A stretch of 43,939 nucleotides of DNA, taken from NCBI GenBank assembly GCA_018815765.1, contig JAHIWM010000056.1:1-43939 (forward strand), in the 5' to 3' direction. The translations under genes and the position numbers were made by a program. The notes beneath the pieces are model-generated. The model worked only from the letters and a program-made list of their open reading frames with translations, had not been told where the DNA came from and searched no databases. The stretch's first letter is position 1. Every line of letters starts with the position of its first letter. The stretch comes from Gammaproteobacteria bacterium (GTDB lineage Bacteria > Pseudomonadota > Gammaproteobacteria > Enterobacterales > Alteromonadaceae). Of the stretch, positions 16,560-23,665 are shown piece after piece.

Positions 16560-18224
16560 ATGTGTTCGATTTTTGGGGTGCTTGACATCAAGACTGATGT
16601 TAAAGCCTTGCGCCAGCAGGCGCTACAGTTATCTAAATTATTACGCCACCGTGGACCAGACTGGTCAGGTGTTTGGAACAACGACCATGCCATTTTAGTG
16701 CATGAACGTCTGGCGATCGTAGATACTGAAAATGGCGCTCAGCCCCTGATTAATCCAAATCGAAATCACATTCTGGCAGTGAATGGCGAGATTTATAATC
16801 ACAAAAATTTAGAGAAAAATTTAACAGTAGACTATCAGTTCCAGACTAAATCGGACTGCGAAGTGATATTGCCTTTGTATTTACAGCACGGCGTTGATTT
16901 TATCGATCAACTGCAAGGCATGTTTGCCTTTATTCTGTATGACGCAGAGCAAAACCGTTACCTGATTGCCCGTGACCATATTGGCATTATTCCGCTGTAT
17001 TACGGTTACGACGAACATGGCCAGCTGTACGTGGCGTCTGAATTAAAAGCTTTAGTACCTGTGTGTAAACAAATGCAGGAATTCCCGCCAGGTCATTACT
17101 TTGACAGCAAAGTAGGCAAACTGGTGCAGTACTACCAACGCGACTGGCAGAGTTTTGATGCAGTCAAAGACAATCCGGCTGACTTAGGCGAATTACGCGC
17201 AGCACTTGAGCACAGCGTAAAAAGCCACTTAATGTCCGACGTGCCTTATGGTGTGTTGTTATCCGGTGGTCTGGATTCGTCACTGATCTCCGCTATTACT
17301 CAGCAATTTGCCCGCAGTCGTGTCGAAGATGATGGTCAGTCCGAAGCCTGGTGGCCTCGCCTGCACTCTTTTGCTGTGGGTTTACAAGGCTCGCCTGACT
17401 TAGTCGCTGCCCGCAAAGTAGCTGACAGTATTGGTACAGTGCACCATGAAGTACTGTTTACAGTGCAGGAAGGGTTAGATTCACTGCGTGACGTGATCTA
17501 TTTCCTTGAAACCTATGACGTCACCACTATTCGTGCTTCAACCCCTATGTACTTAATGGCACGTAAAATCAAAGCCATGGGTATTAAAATGGTGTTGTCA
17601 GGCGAAGGCTCTGATGAAATTTTTGGTGGTTATTTGTATTTCCACAAAGCGCCAAACGCCAAAGAATTCCACGAAGAAACCTTACGTAAGCTGGACAGGT
17701 TGCATATGTTCGACTGCAACCGCGCCAACAAAGCCATGTCGGCCTGGGGTATTGAAGCCCGCGTGCCTTTCCTCGACAAAGACTTTATGGATGTCGCCAT
17801 GCGCTTAAATCCTGAAGCGAAAATGTGTGGCAAAGGCAAAATGGAGAAACACATTTTGCGTCAGGCCTTTGATGGCTTGTTACCACACGAAATTTTATGG
17901 CGCCAAAAAGAGCAGTTCTCAGACGGTGTAGGCTACAGCTGGATTGACAGCTTAAAAGCTCACGCTGAAAAAGAAGTGACGGATCAGCAAATGGCAACAG
18001 CAGCCTTCCGCTTCCCGGTCAATACTCCGGACAGCAAAGAAGCTTATTACTATAGGGTGATCTTTGAAGAGCATTTCCCACACACAGGCGCAATTTCCTG
18101 TGTACCTGGCGGTAAGTCGGTCGCTTGTTCTACTCCTGAAGCTTTAGCATGGGATGCGAAAATGGCGCAAATGACTGACCCATCAGGCCGTGCAGTAAGA
18201 GATATCCACGAACAAGGCTACTAA
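16560..18224 (+). CDS. asnB: Asparagine synthase B (glutamine-hydrolysing)
   Basis: A 554-residue enzyme, the same length as E. coli AsnB. It makes asparagine from aspartate, ATP and glutamine in the cytoplasm. The glutaminase domain begins with the catalytic cysteine C2 right after the start methionine (MCSIFG) and has RHRGPD at 29-34, NGEIYNH at 75-81 and KSDCE at 97-101. The synthetase domain (about 210-520) has the pyrophosphate loop SGGLDSS at 235-241 and the later GEGSDEIFGGY motif. The start ATG 16560 is fixed by the cysteine; GAGG lies about nine bases upstream. The gene is alone on its strand, preceded by repeat copy A and followed six bases after the stop by a long palindrome that can act as a terminator. 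Confidence 0.97.
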   Translation: MCSIFGVLDIKTDVKALRQQALQLSKLLRHRGPDWSGVWNNDHAILVHERLAIVDTENGAQPLINPNRNHILAVNGEIYNHKNLEKNLTVDYQFQTKSDCEVILPLYLQHGVDFIDQLQGMFAFILYDAEQNRYLIARDHIGIIPLYYGYDEHGQLYVASELKALVPVCKQMQEFPPGHYFDSKVGKLVQYYQRDWQSFDAVKDNPADLGELRAALEHSVKSHLMSDVPYGVLLSGGLDSSLISAITQQFARSRVEDDGQSEAWWPRLHSFAVGLQGSPDLVAARKVADSIGTVHHEVLFTVQEGLDSLRDVIYFLETYDVTTIRASTPMYLMARKIKAMGIKMVLSGEGSDEIFGGYLYFHKAPNAKEFHEETLRKLDRLHMFDCNRANKAMSAWGIEARVPFLDKDFMDVAMRLNPEAKMCGKGKMEKHILRQAFDGLLPHEILWRQKEQFSDGVGYSWIDSLKAHAEKEVTDQQMATAAFRFPVNTPDSKEAYYYRVIFEEHFPHTGAISCVPGGKSVACSTPEALAWDAKMAQMTDPSGRAVRDIHEQGY

Positions 18225-18230
18225 ACCCTG

Positions 18231-18285
18231 AAAATGGGGTCAGATCACATTGTTAACTATTAACAATGTGATCTGACCCCATTTT
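18231..18285. repeat. Long perfect palindrome with TGGGGTCAGA ends (copy 1)
   Basis: Positions 18231-18256 are perfectly complementary to 18260-18285 with a 3-base loop, a 26-bp stem. The outer part is AAAATGGGGTCAGA and the inner part TCACATTGTTAA. A run of T follows, so it can terminate asnB, whose stop is six bases upstream. The outer motif recurs at 43177-43233 with a different inner arm. Confidence 0.9.
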
Positions 18286-18428
18286 TCTTATCTTCTGCTA
18301 TACCTCTCAAGTTATTGTATTTTTTTTCGGCGAATAATGCGTTTTTATCGGGTTTCACTGGCGAAATGGCCCGGTAGATCGTATGTTAGGCGCCATCTGA
18401 ATATGCCCTGAATTATGGATCTAAGACT

Positions 18429-20447
18429 GTGATCAATTTATCCAAATCCCTGTTCACTGTATTGGCGCTTGCCAGCTTAAGTGGGGATCTGAATGCAGAA
18501 ACGGCTCTGACAGGTCAATGGCTGACCGACTTAGAAAAGCAAACTTTAGTCGACCCACAAACCTCTGGTGTCACCTTCCGCAAAGGTGAACTGGTGGTAG
18601 TAGGCGATCAAAGTGCGCACGAAAGTACCAGGATGAAACTGTTCCGTATTGACCCTGCTACGGCAGCAGCTATTACTCAGCCAATTCAAATTACGGTAGC
18701 AGACAGTTTAAAAAGCAGCTGCTTTTACAACTATTTAGCAGATAAACCCGATTTAGAAGCTTTAACATGGGACAGATTGGACGACACCAGCTTAATTACG
18801 GTGACCGAAGATGCATCGGCTTATCAGTTAAGTAATGAGTGTGCAAAAAAGTTTAACCAGTCAAACTCCACGGCTTACCCTACTCTGCTGCTAAAGATTC
18901 AGGTCGATAGTGCTTTAACCCGAGCCGAAATTGTGGCTGTACGGCCAGTGCAATTCCCACTTGAAGCCAAAGTAGGTAATTTCCCGAACGACGGTATTGA
19001 AGGTTTAGCAGTAGATGATCATCAGAACTTATATCTGGCGCTAGAGCAGGATATAGCCAACAAACCTAAGTTATTTAAAACCCGCTTAACTCAGGATTTC
19101 TGGCTGCGTGATAATTTTGTCAAAGTAATAGACGCGAACCTGACCTTACCTATGCTGGATGACAACGACCATCCTATTAACGGCATTGAGTTTTTACCCA
19201 GCCCGATTTTAGGCCACCCTGGATATTTAGTGGCAGTGGCGCGTAATGATGACGAGTTATGGGTGTTCGACCTGACTAACCGTATTCCGCCTTTTGTGCA
19301 AAAGCTGAGTTTTTATGTCAGCACTGACGACAGTGGTTTGTGCCCTGCATACGACAAGCTGGTGCAAACCGCGCTGGAAGCCGTGACCATTCACAATGGC
19401 ACAGTGTATTTAATTAACGACCCGTGGAAACAGCACTACAGCGACAATATTCAGTGTGGTACTCATACCGATAAGTTTAAACGTATGTCACCACTGTTGT
19501 TTAAAATGCCGGTTGATCCGCGTTGGTACACACCATTCCGGCCTAAAACTCAAACCGCCTTACCTGCGATAAGCGGTTTAGCCACTTTGGAACAAAATCA
19601 TTATCTGGCAGTGCAAGATAAAAAAATTCAGCGTCAGGGCGATCGCTTAACCTTAATTCAGGTGAATCCGGATCAACAACTGACAGCACAGAGTTTGTTT
19701 GTGACCAACTGGCCAGCAGGTCAGGCATCCAACGATTTAGAAGCAGTTTGTGCTTTACCTGGTCAAAATGGTGAATTTTTAATAGCAGAAAGTGGCACCT
19801 GGCAAGGCTCATTTGGCCGACTATTTCATATCAAAGTGTTCCCAACTTATGCGCAAGTGCTGAATACCTTTGAGTTACCAGTCGAGCGCGATAGCAGCCC
19901 GGAGCAAGATGGCGATAACTTTGAAGGTTTGGCTTGCGCTAAAAAAGATGTGAACCGTTATCTGGTGATTTTAGATGAACGTGGCACAGCCACCGCAGCC
20001 GGATTTTTACAATGGGGTGAACTGGATATGGCAGCTCCCAGTATCCAGTGGAATGGCCAAAAAATTCAGGTGACAGGCCCAACAAAACTTAAAAACCGCA
20101 ACTACAACAGAGTGATAGCTGATTTACATCTGGAAGCTGATGTACTTTGGGCCAGCGCGGTGCTCGACAGTTCAGACAACGGCCCTTTCACCAGTGCTGT
20201 TTATCCGCTTGCTCTGGTGAATCCAACAGCAAAACAACCCATCAGCTTAATGGCAGAACGGCCAGTGCTATGGCAAATAGATGGCTTTAAAGTAGAAGCT
20301 TTAGCCAGCCCAAGCCCATTGATCCCAGGTTCAGCCCTGATGATTGGCACAGACGATGAAAACTACCACGGCCAGTTCCGGCCTTTAGCTACTACAGAGC
20401 AAAGCCCTTATGGCAATCCAAGCCCCAAACCAGCCACAACAAAATAA
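18429..20447 (+). CDS. Exported beta-propeller-like protein of unknown function
   Basis: A 672-residue protein with a signal peptide (hydrophobic 7-18, likely cleavage after LNA at 23), so it is periplasmic or secreted. A short motif of the form x-[LIF]-E-[AG]-[LV] recurs: DLEAL 108-112, GIEGL 189-193, ALEAV 315-319, DLEAV 436-440 and NFEGL 497-501, each followed by a strand-rich stretch. This spacing suggests propeller blades, and the motif resembles the EGI/EGL turns of esterase-like phytase and YjiK (SdiA-regulated) proteins. I cannot assign a substrate. The start is GTG 18429, fixed by the signal peptide; no ATG fits. The 3' end overlaps the VF530 gene by 38 bases. The C-terminal 15 residues are proline-rich. 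Confidence 0.7.
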   Translation: MINLSKSLFTVLALASLSGDLNAETALTGQWLTDLEKQTLVDPQTSGVTFRKGELVVVGDQSAHESTRMKLFRIDPATAAAITQPIQITVADSLKSSCFYNYLADKPDLEALTWDRLDDTSLITVTEDASAYQLSNECAKKFNQSNSTAYPTLLLKIQVDSALTRAEIVAVRPVQFPLEAKVGNFPNDGIEGLAVDDHQNLYLALEQDIANKPKLFKTRLTQDFWLRDNFVKVIDANLTLPMLDDNDHPINGIEFLPSPILGHPGYLVAVARNDDELWVFDLTNRIPPFVQKLSFYVSTDDSGLCPAYDKLVQTALEAVTIHNGTVYLINDPWKQHYSDNIQCGTHTDKFKRMSPLLFKMPVDPRWYTPFRPKTQTALPAISGLATLEQNHYLAVQDKKIQRQGDRLTLIQVNPDQQLTAQSLFVTNWPAGQASNDLEAVCALPGQNGEFLIAESGTWQGSFGRLFHIKVFPTYAQVLNTFELPVERDSSPEQDGDNFEGLACAKKDVNRYLVILDERGTATAAGFLQWGELDMAAPSIQWNGQKIQVTGPTKLKNRNYNRVIADLHLEADVLWASAVLDSSDNGPFTSAVYPLALVNPTAKQPISLMAERPVLWQIDGFKVEALASPSPLIPGSALMIGTDDENYHGQFRPLATTEQSPYGNPSPKPATTK

Positions 20448-20658
20448 CCCGCTGCACGGTTTTACCCTGCAGCAAATTCTGGAATTGTTAGTTGAACATC
20501 ATGGCGGCTTTGCGCCTTTAGCAAAGCAAATATCGCTCAAGTGCTTCAGCTCCAACCCCAGCATTAAGTCTAGCCTGACGTTTTTACGCAAAACGCCCTG
20601 GGCCAGGACTCAGGTTGAAGAGTTGTTTATCAAACTGAAGTTATACCAAAAGAGCTAG
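20410..20658 (+). CDS. VF530-type (DUF2132) DNA-binding-like protein
   Basis: An 82-residue protein. NNPLHGFTLQQILELLVEHH (about 12-31), CFSSNPSIKSSLTFLRKTPW (about 45-64) and the final VEELFIKLK are the family's conserved blocks. VF530 of Vibrio fischeri has a solved helical structure and was proposed to bind DNA from its fold; a cellular role is not established. ATG 20410 is the only start in this frame and lies inside the end of the propeller gene, overlapping it by 38 bases in another frame, with no clear ribosome binding site. That suggests translational coupling or reinitiation. The acetyltransferase gene follows 24 bases downstream. Confidence 0.8.
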   Translation: MAIQAPNQPQQNNPLHGFTLQQILELLVEHHGGFAPLAKQISLKCFSSNPSIKSSLTFLRKTPWARTQVEELFIKLKLYQKS

Positions 20659-20682
20659 CCACAAGGCTTATTGGCTTACCTC

Positions 20683-21201
20683 ATGAATATACGCCTTGCC
20701 ACAACAGCTGACGCAGCGCTTTTGGCTGAATATTATCTGACTAATGCAGTACATTTCAGACCTTGGGAGCCGCTGCGTGACCATGACTATTACAGCGAAG
20801 CATCGCTTTTTATCCGATTAACTGAGTATGAGGAACAACATAACAATGGCAGCGCAGCCCATTTTATTGGCAGCGTTAATGGTTGTGTCATAGCACATTG
20901 TTCGCTTACTTCTGTCCTTTATGGGCCATTCAGAGCATGCTTTATGGGATATGGCGTAGCACAGAGTTATCAGAGTTCTGGCGTTATGACCAAGCTCTGT
21001 CAGGCGGCTTTGCATTACGCATTTACTGAACTTAAATTAAACAGAGTGATGGCGAACTATATGCCGTCGAATACCAGATCAGGGTACTTACTGAAAAAAC
21101 TTGGGTTTTCTGAAGAAGGCCAAGCGAAGAAGTACTTAAAAATTAATGGACGCTGGGAAGACCATGTTCTTACGTCCATACTTAACCCCAGCGAGCCGTA
21201 A
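20683..21201 (+). CDS. GNAT-family N-acetyltransferase (RimJ/RimL-like)
   Basis: A 172-residue acetyltransferase that should use acetyl-CoA. The N-terminus MNIRLATTADAALLAEYY followed by HFRPWEP resembles RimJ, where the same HFLPWEP-like stretch occurs. The acetyl-CoA loop is QSYQSSGVM (motif A, Q-x-x-G), followed by the helix LCQAALHYAF; motif B is NRVMANYMPSNTRSGYLLKKL, ending in GFSEEG. RimJ/RimL enzymes acetylate ribosomal-protein N-termini, but many homologues act elsewhere, so the target is open. The frame can also start at TTG 20671; ATG 20683 fits the family N-terminus better. It follows the VF530 gene closely and may share its transcript. Confidence 0.85.
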   Translation: MNIRLATTADAALLAEYYLTNAVHFRPWEPLRDHDYYSEASLFIRLTEYEEQHNNGSAAHFIGSVNGCVIAHCSLTSVLYGPFRACFMGYGVAQSYQSSGVMTKLCQAALHYAFTELKLNRVMANYMPSNTRSGYLLKKLGFSEEGQAKKYLKINGRWEDHVLTSILNPSEP

Positions 21202-21585
21202 TCAGTTCAGGTTGCAAACTCTGGTCCATCTGATAAATAAACCCAGCATATCCAGAGAAATAGCGACCAGACTAAACAATCTGAAGGCCGGCCCCCTATC
21301 AGATTTTTCATTTTTTTGACTACCCAATCTGAGTTTACTGCCCAGAGCGATTCAGAATAACCCGGACTACTCGGAATGCCACAACACTTTATAGGACGCA
21401 TCAGGCTTTGCTCTGTCTGATCAGTATATGCAACACAACAAGAGTGCCGGTCACTACCCTTTGTTCTTGTTGTTACACATTTTTGCCGGTATCCGCAGTG
21501 GAAAAACACTATGAGGTAAGGTTTAATAGGACAACTACCTTCGCATTCGCTTTTAGAGTAGATAAACAGAGATCAGGAAAACCCA
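21202..21585. other. 384-bp region without a convincing gene
   Basis: Between the acetyltransferase and the DUF6968-like gene. A 100-codon open frame on the minus strand (21207-21509) and a 65-codon one on the plus strand have unusual composition (many Cys and Trp, no family motif) and no ribosome binding site. I see no clear hairpin or repeat. Confidence 0.5.
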
Positions 21586-21909
21586 ATGCTCTTAGCCACA
21601 AGTGAATACATCGCAAAAAATGCTGCGGGTGAATCTGTGCCTTGTGTGTTGAGCCTACACGCACCTGAACCGGATCCATTGTCTGAACAAGGCGATTATC
21701 GCTGCAAGGTTGAAATTGCGGGTCTGTTATTCGAGAAGTATGCCTATGGCGTTGACGCGCTTCAGGCCTTATGTCTGGGTGTTGAAAGCTTAAGGTTGGC
21801 TATTGCAAAGTTAAAGTCTGAAGGCTGGACCTTTTATTTTCCTGCGTATCCGGACGATGAATTTGATCTGTTATCTGCTTACTTTCCGCTCCGGCTTAGC
21901 AAAAACTAA
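21586..21909 (+). CDS. Small conserved protein, DUF6968-like
   Basis: A 107-residue soluble protein. The pattern LHAPEPDPLS, then GDYRCKVEIAGL, then KYAYGVDALQALCLGVESLR matches what I recall of DUF6968 proteins, in which a small beta-sheet is followed by an amphipathic helix starting at YGVDAFQAL. The C-terminus FYFPAYPDDEFDLL is acidic. No function is known. ATG 21586 has CAGGA about seven bases upstream. It is flanked by the gene-free stretch on the left and a hairpin on the right, so it is probably transcribed alone. Confidence 0.7.
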   Translation: MLLATSEYIAKNAAGESVPCVLSLHAPEPDPLSEQGDYRCKVEIAGLLFEKYAYGVDALQALCLGVESLRLAIAKLKSEGWTFYFPAYPDDEFDLLSAYFPLRLSKN

Positions 21910-21923
21910 ATAGCCAAAACAAC

Positions 21924-21944
21924 GGGATGCATTTACTGCATCCC
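21924..21944. terminator. Hairpin between the convergent DUF6968-like and pirin genes
   Basis: GGGATGCA (21924-21931) pairs perfectly with TGCATCCC (21937-21944) around a 5-base loop. On the minus strand it is followed by GTTGTTTTGG, which suits termination of the pirin gene. Confidence 0.6.
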
Positions 21945-21982
21945 TGTTACTTGAGAGCCTAAATTAAAACATCAGCAGTGTT

Positions 21983-22678
21983 TCACTCTGGTAAATCAAA
22001 CCAAAGCGCCCTGACTGCTTCAGAGCCGGCTGTGGCTGTTAACTCAGTCAACTGAGCCAACTTGATACCGTCGCCAGGTGTTAACTGCTGATCAGCAACA
22101 GTCAGTTCGCCGTTGATCAAATGCAGGTAATAAGCCCTGCCCGGTTTCACAGGCATAATTTGCTGCTCTGCTGCTAATAAAATCAACTGCGATAAGCTGG
22201 CGTCTTGTTTAATAGTCAAAGTGCCATTGCGGCCATCTGGCGTAATCACTTCAGTTAAACCGGGCAACTGACCAAAGTCTTTTTGCTGATAATCCGGAGT
22301 ACCATTCAGCTGATTAGGCTGGATCCAAATTTGCAGAAACTTCAACCTTTCTTTATCGCTGGCGTTGTATTCACTGTGTGAAATACCTTTACCAGCACTC
22401 ATCAGTTGAAATTCGCCCGCCGGCAGTATTTCTTCATTACCTGCTGAATCTTTATGGGCAATTTTGCCTTCAAGCACATAGCTGATAATTTCCATATTAC
22501 GGTGACTGTGAGTTGGGAAACCAGCACCAGCCGAAACTTCGTCGTCATTAATCACCCGAAGTTCTGAAAAGCCCATTTGTTTTGGGTTGTAGTAATCACC
22601 AAAAGAAAAGGTATGTTGGCTTTTTAACCAACCGAAGTGAGCTCTGCCACGTTCGCCTGAACGGATAATTTCAAACAT
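21983..22678 (-). CDS. Pirin family protein (YhaK-like)
   Basis: A 231-residue bicupin close in length to E. coli YhaK (233). The four metal ligands of the N-terminal cupin are H57 and H59 (PTHSHRN), H101 and E103 (ISHSEYN), at the same positions as in YhaK. The C-terminal cupin lacks a metal set. Pirins bind iron or other metals; several oxidise quercetin in vitro and some respond to redox stress, but the natural role is unclear. The frame is open from 22711, but ATG 22678 (MFEIIRSGERG) with GGAG seven bases upstream is the right start. The gene diverges from lemA across a 257-base gap that carries a 16-base tandem repeat. Confidence 0.9.
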   Translation of the reverse strand: MFEIIRSGERGRAHFGWLKSQHTFSFGDYYNPKQMGFSELRVINDDEVSAGAGFPTHSHRNMEIISYVLEGKIAHKDSAGNEEILPAGEFQLMSAGKGISHSEYNASDKERLKFLQIWIQPNQLNGTPDYQQKDFGQLPGLTEVITPDGRNGTLTIKQDASLSQLILLAAEQQIMPVKPGRAYYLHLINGELTVADQQLTPGDGIKLAQLTELTATAGSEAVRALWFDLPE

Positions 22679-22782
22679 TTTGTATCTCCTTAATCTTGTA
22701 ATGAATTGCATTAACCTCCAATAAGTCCACTATAGAGCGAAAAAGGCAGGACGAAAAACGGAGAAAACTGACGCTTTAGTTC

Positions 22783-22814
22783 AAAATTATTGAACATCAA
22801 AATTATGCAACATC
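22783..22814. repeat. 16-bp tandem repeat in the pirin-lemA divergent region
   Basis: AAAATTATTGAACATC (22783-22798) is followed directly by AAAATTATGCAACATC (22799-22814), with 14 of 16 bases equal. Spacing of about one and a half helical turns between centres could suit a paired regulator site. Confidence 0.5.
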
Positions 22815-22935
22815 AGTCCGTGGTACAACGGATGTCTGCTCACCAGACAGCTACAGCTTATAGACGCTATTCAACTAATTTTTACAATGCTACAGTGGTA
22901 TTGATTAACTCTCATCGTTGGAAAAAGGAAAACCC

Positions 22936-23526
22936 ATGACCACCATTATTACCTTAGTTATTGCCGTCGTTATCCTGTTTTTTATCGCCAGCATTTATAA
23001 CCAACTAGTGAAACTGAAAAACCGTTTTCAAAATGGTTTTGCCCAAATTGAAGTGCAATTAAAACGCCGCTACGACTTAATTCCTAATCTGGTGGAAACA
23101 GCCAAAGCCTATATGTCGCATGAGCGCGAAACACTCGAAGCTGTGATTGCTGCACGTAACAGCGCCATGACTCAATTAACTGCAGCGGCGGCTCAACCAG
23201 GCGATGCAGCAGCGATTAGCCAACTCGCAGGTGCAGAATCTGCACTACAAGGTGCCATGACAAAATTCAGTATGGTGATGGAAGCCTACCCTGATTTAAA
23301 AGCCAATCAGAATATGATGCAGCTGACGGAAGAGTTAACCAGCACTGAAAACAAAGTAGCCTTTGCCCGTCAGGCCTTTAATGACGCAGTCACTGAATAC
23401 AACAGCTACAAGCAGAGTTTCCCACCGGTGATTTTTGCCGGTTTATTTGGCCATCAGCAAGATGCTAAATTACTGGAGTTTGCGGATAGCGCCGAAATTC
23501 AAGCCGCGCCTAAAGTGAGTTTCTAA
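22936..23526 (+). CDS. lemA: LemA family protein
   Basis: A 196-residue protein with one N-terminal membrane segment (about 3-21) and a long helical domain. YNQLVKLKNRFQNGFAQIEV and LKRRYDLIPNLVETAKAYM are the family's defining first helices; EYNSYKQSFPPVIFAGLFG closes the domain. LemA is an inner-membrane protein of poorly known function, often encoded next to M48 metallopeptidases. The frame can start at TTG 22918, but ATG 22936 with AAGGAA five bases upstream is clearly better. The M48 peptidase gene follows 139 bases downstream on the same strand, separated by a repeat. Confidence 0.92.
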   Translation: MTTIITLVIAVVILFFIASIYNQLVKLKNRFQNGFAQIEVQLKRRYDLIPNLVETAKAYMSHERETLEAVIAARNSAMTQLTAAAAQPGDAAAISQLAGAESALQGAMTKFSMVMEAYPDLKANQNMMQLTEELTSTENKVAFARQAFNDAVTEYNSYKQSFPPVIFAGLFGHQQDAKLLEFADSAEIQAAPKVSF

Positions 23527-23529
23527 CTC

Positions 23530-23661
23530 TTCGTACTTGAAGATACAGCTTTGTTGACTGCGCTTTTCACCTCATCCAAGCTGGATTGGGAATCACGGGC
23601 AGGGATAAATCCTGCCCCTATGCTGTCGCCGCCCTGCAGCGTCAATTACTTTGAGTATTAC
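23530..23661. repeat. Dispersed repeat family 1, copy B (inside the lemA-M48 unit)
   Basis: The left 40 bases (TTCGTACTTGAAG, CAGCTTTGTTGACTGCGCTT) and the right 30 (CCCTGCAGCGTCAATTACTT) match copies at 16404 and 37848. The middle differs: it has ATCCAaGCTGGAT and then a family-2 palindrome at 23595-23620. It ends five bases before the M48 ATG. Confidence 0.65.
23595..23620. repeat. GC-rich palindromic repeat (family 2, copy 2) nested in copy B
   Basis: GGGCAGG (23597-23603) pairs with CCTGCCC (23611-23617) across 7 bases. Reverse-complemented, the 26 bases match 13325-13350 at 20 positions. Confidence 0.6.
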
Positions 23662-23665
23662 GAAT

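Noticed and set aside
18385-18396. GTTAGGC, resembling an integron attC core site
   Set aside because: No matching RYYYAAC partner with a suitable imperfect stem lies upstream, and neither an integrase nor cassette-like genes are present.
21207-21509. 100-codon open frame on the minus strand
   Set aside because: Rich in Cys, Trp and Ser with no family motif, no ribosome binding site, and not supported by neighbours; probably chance.
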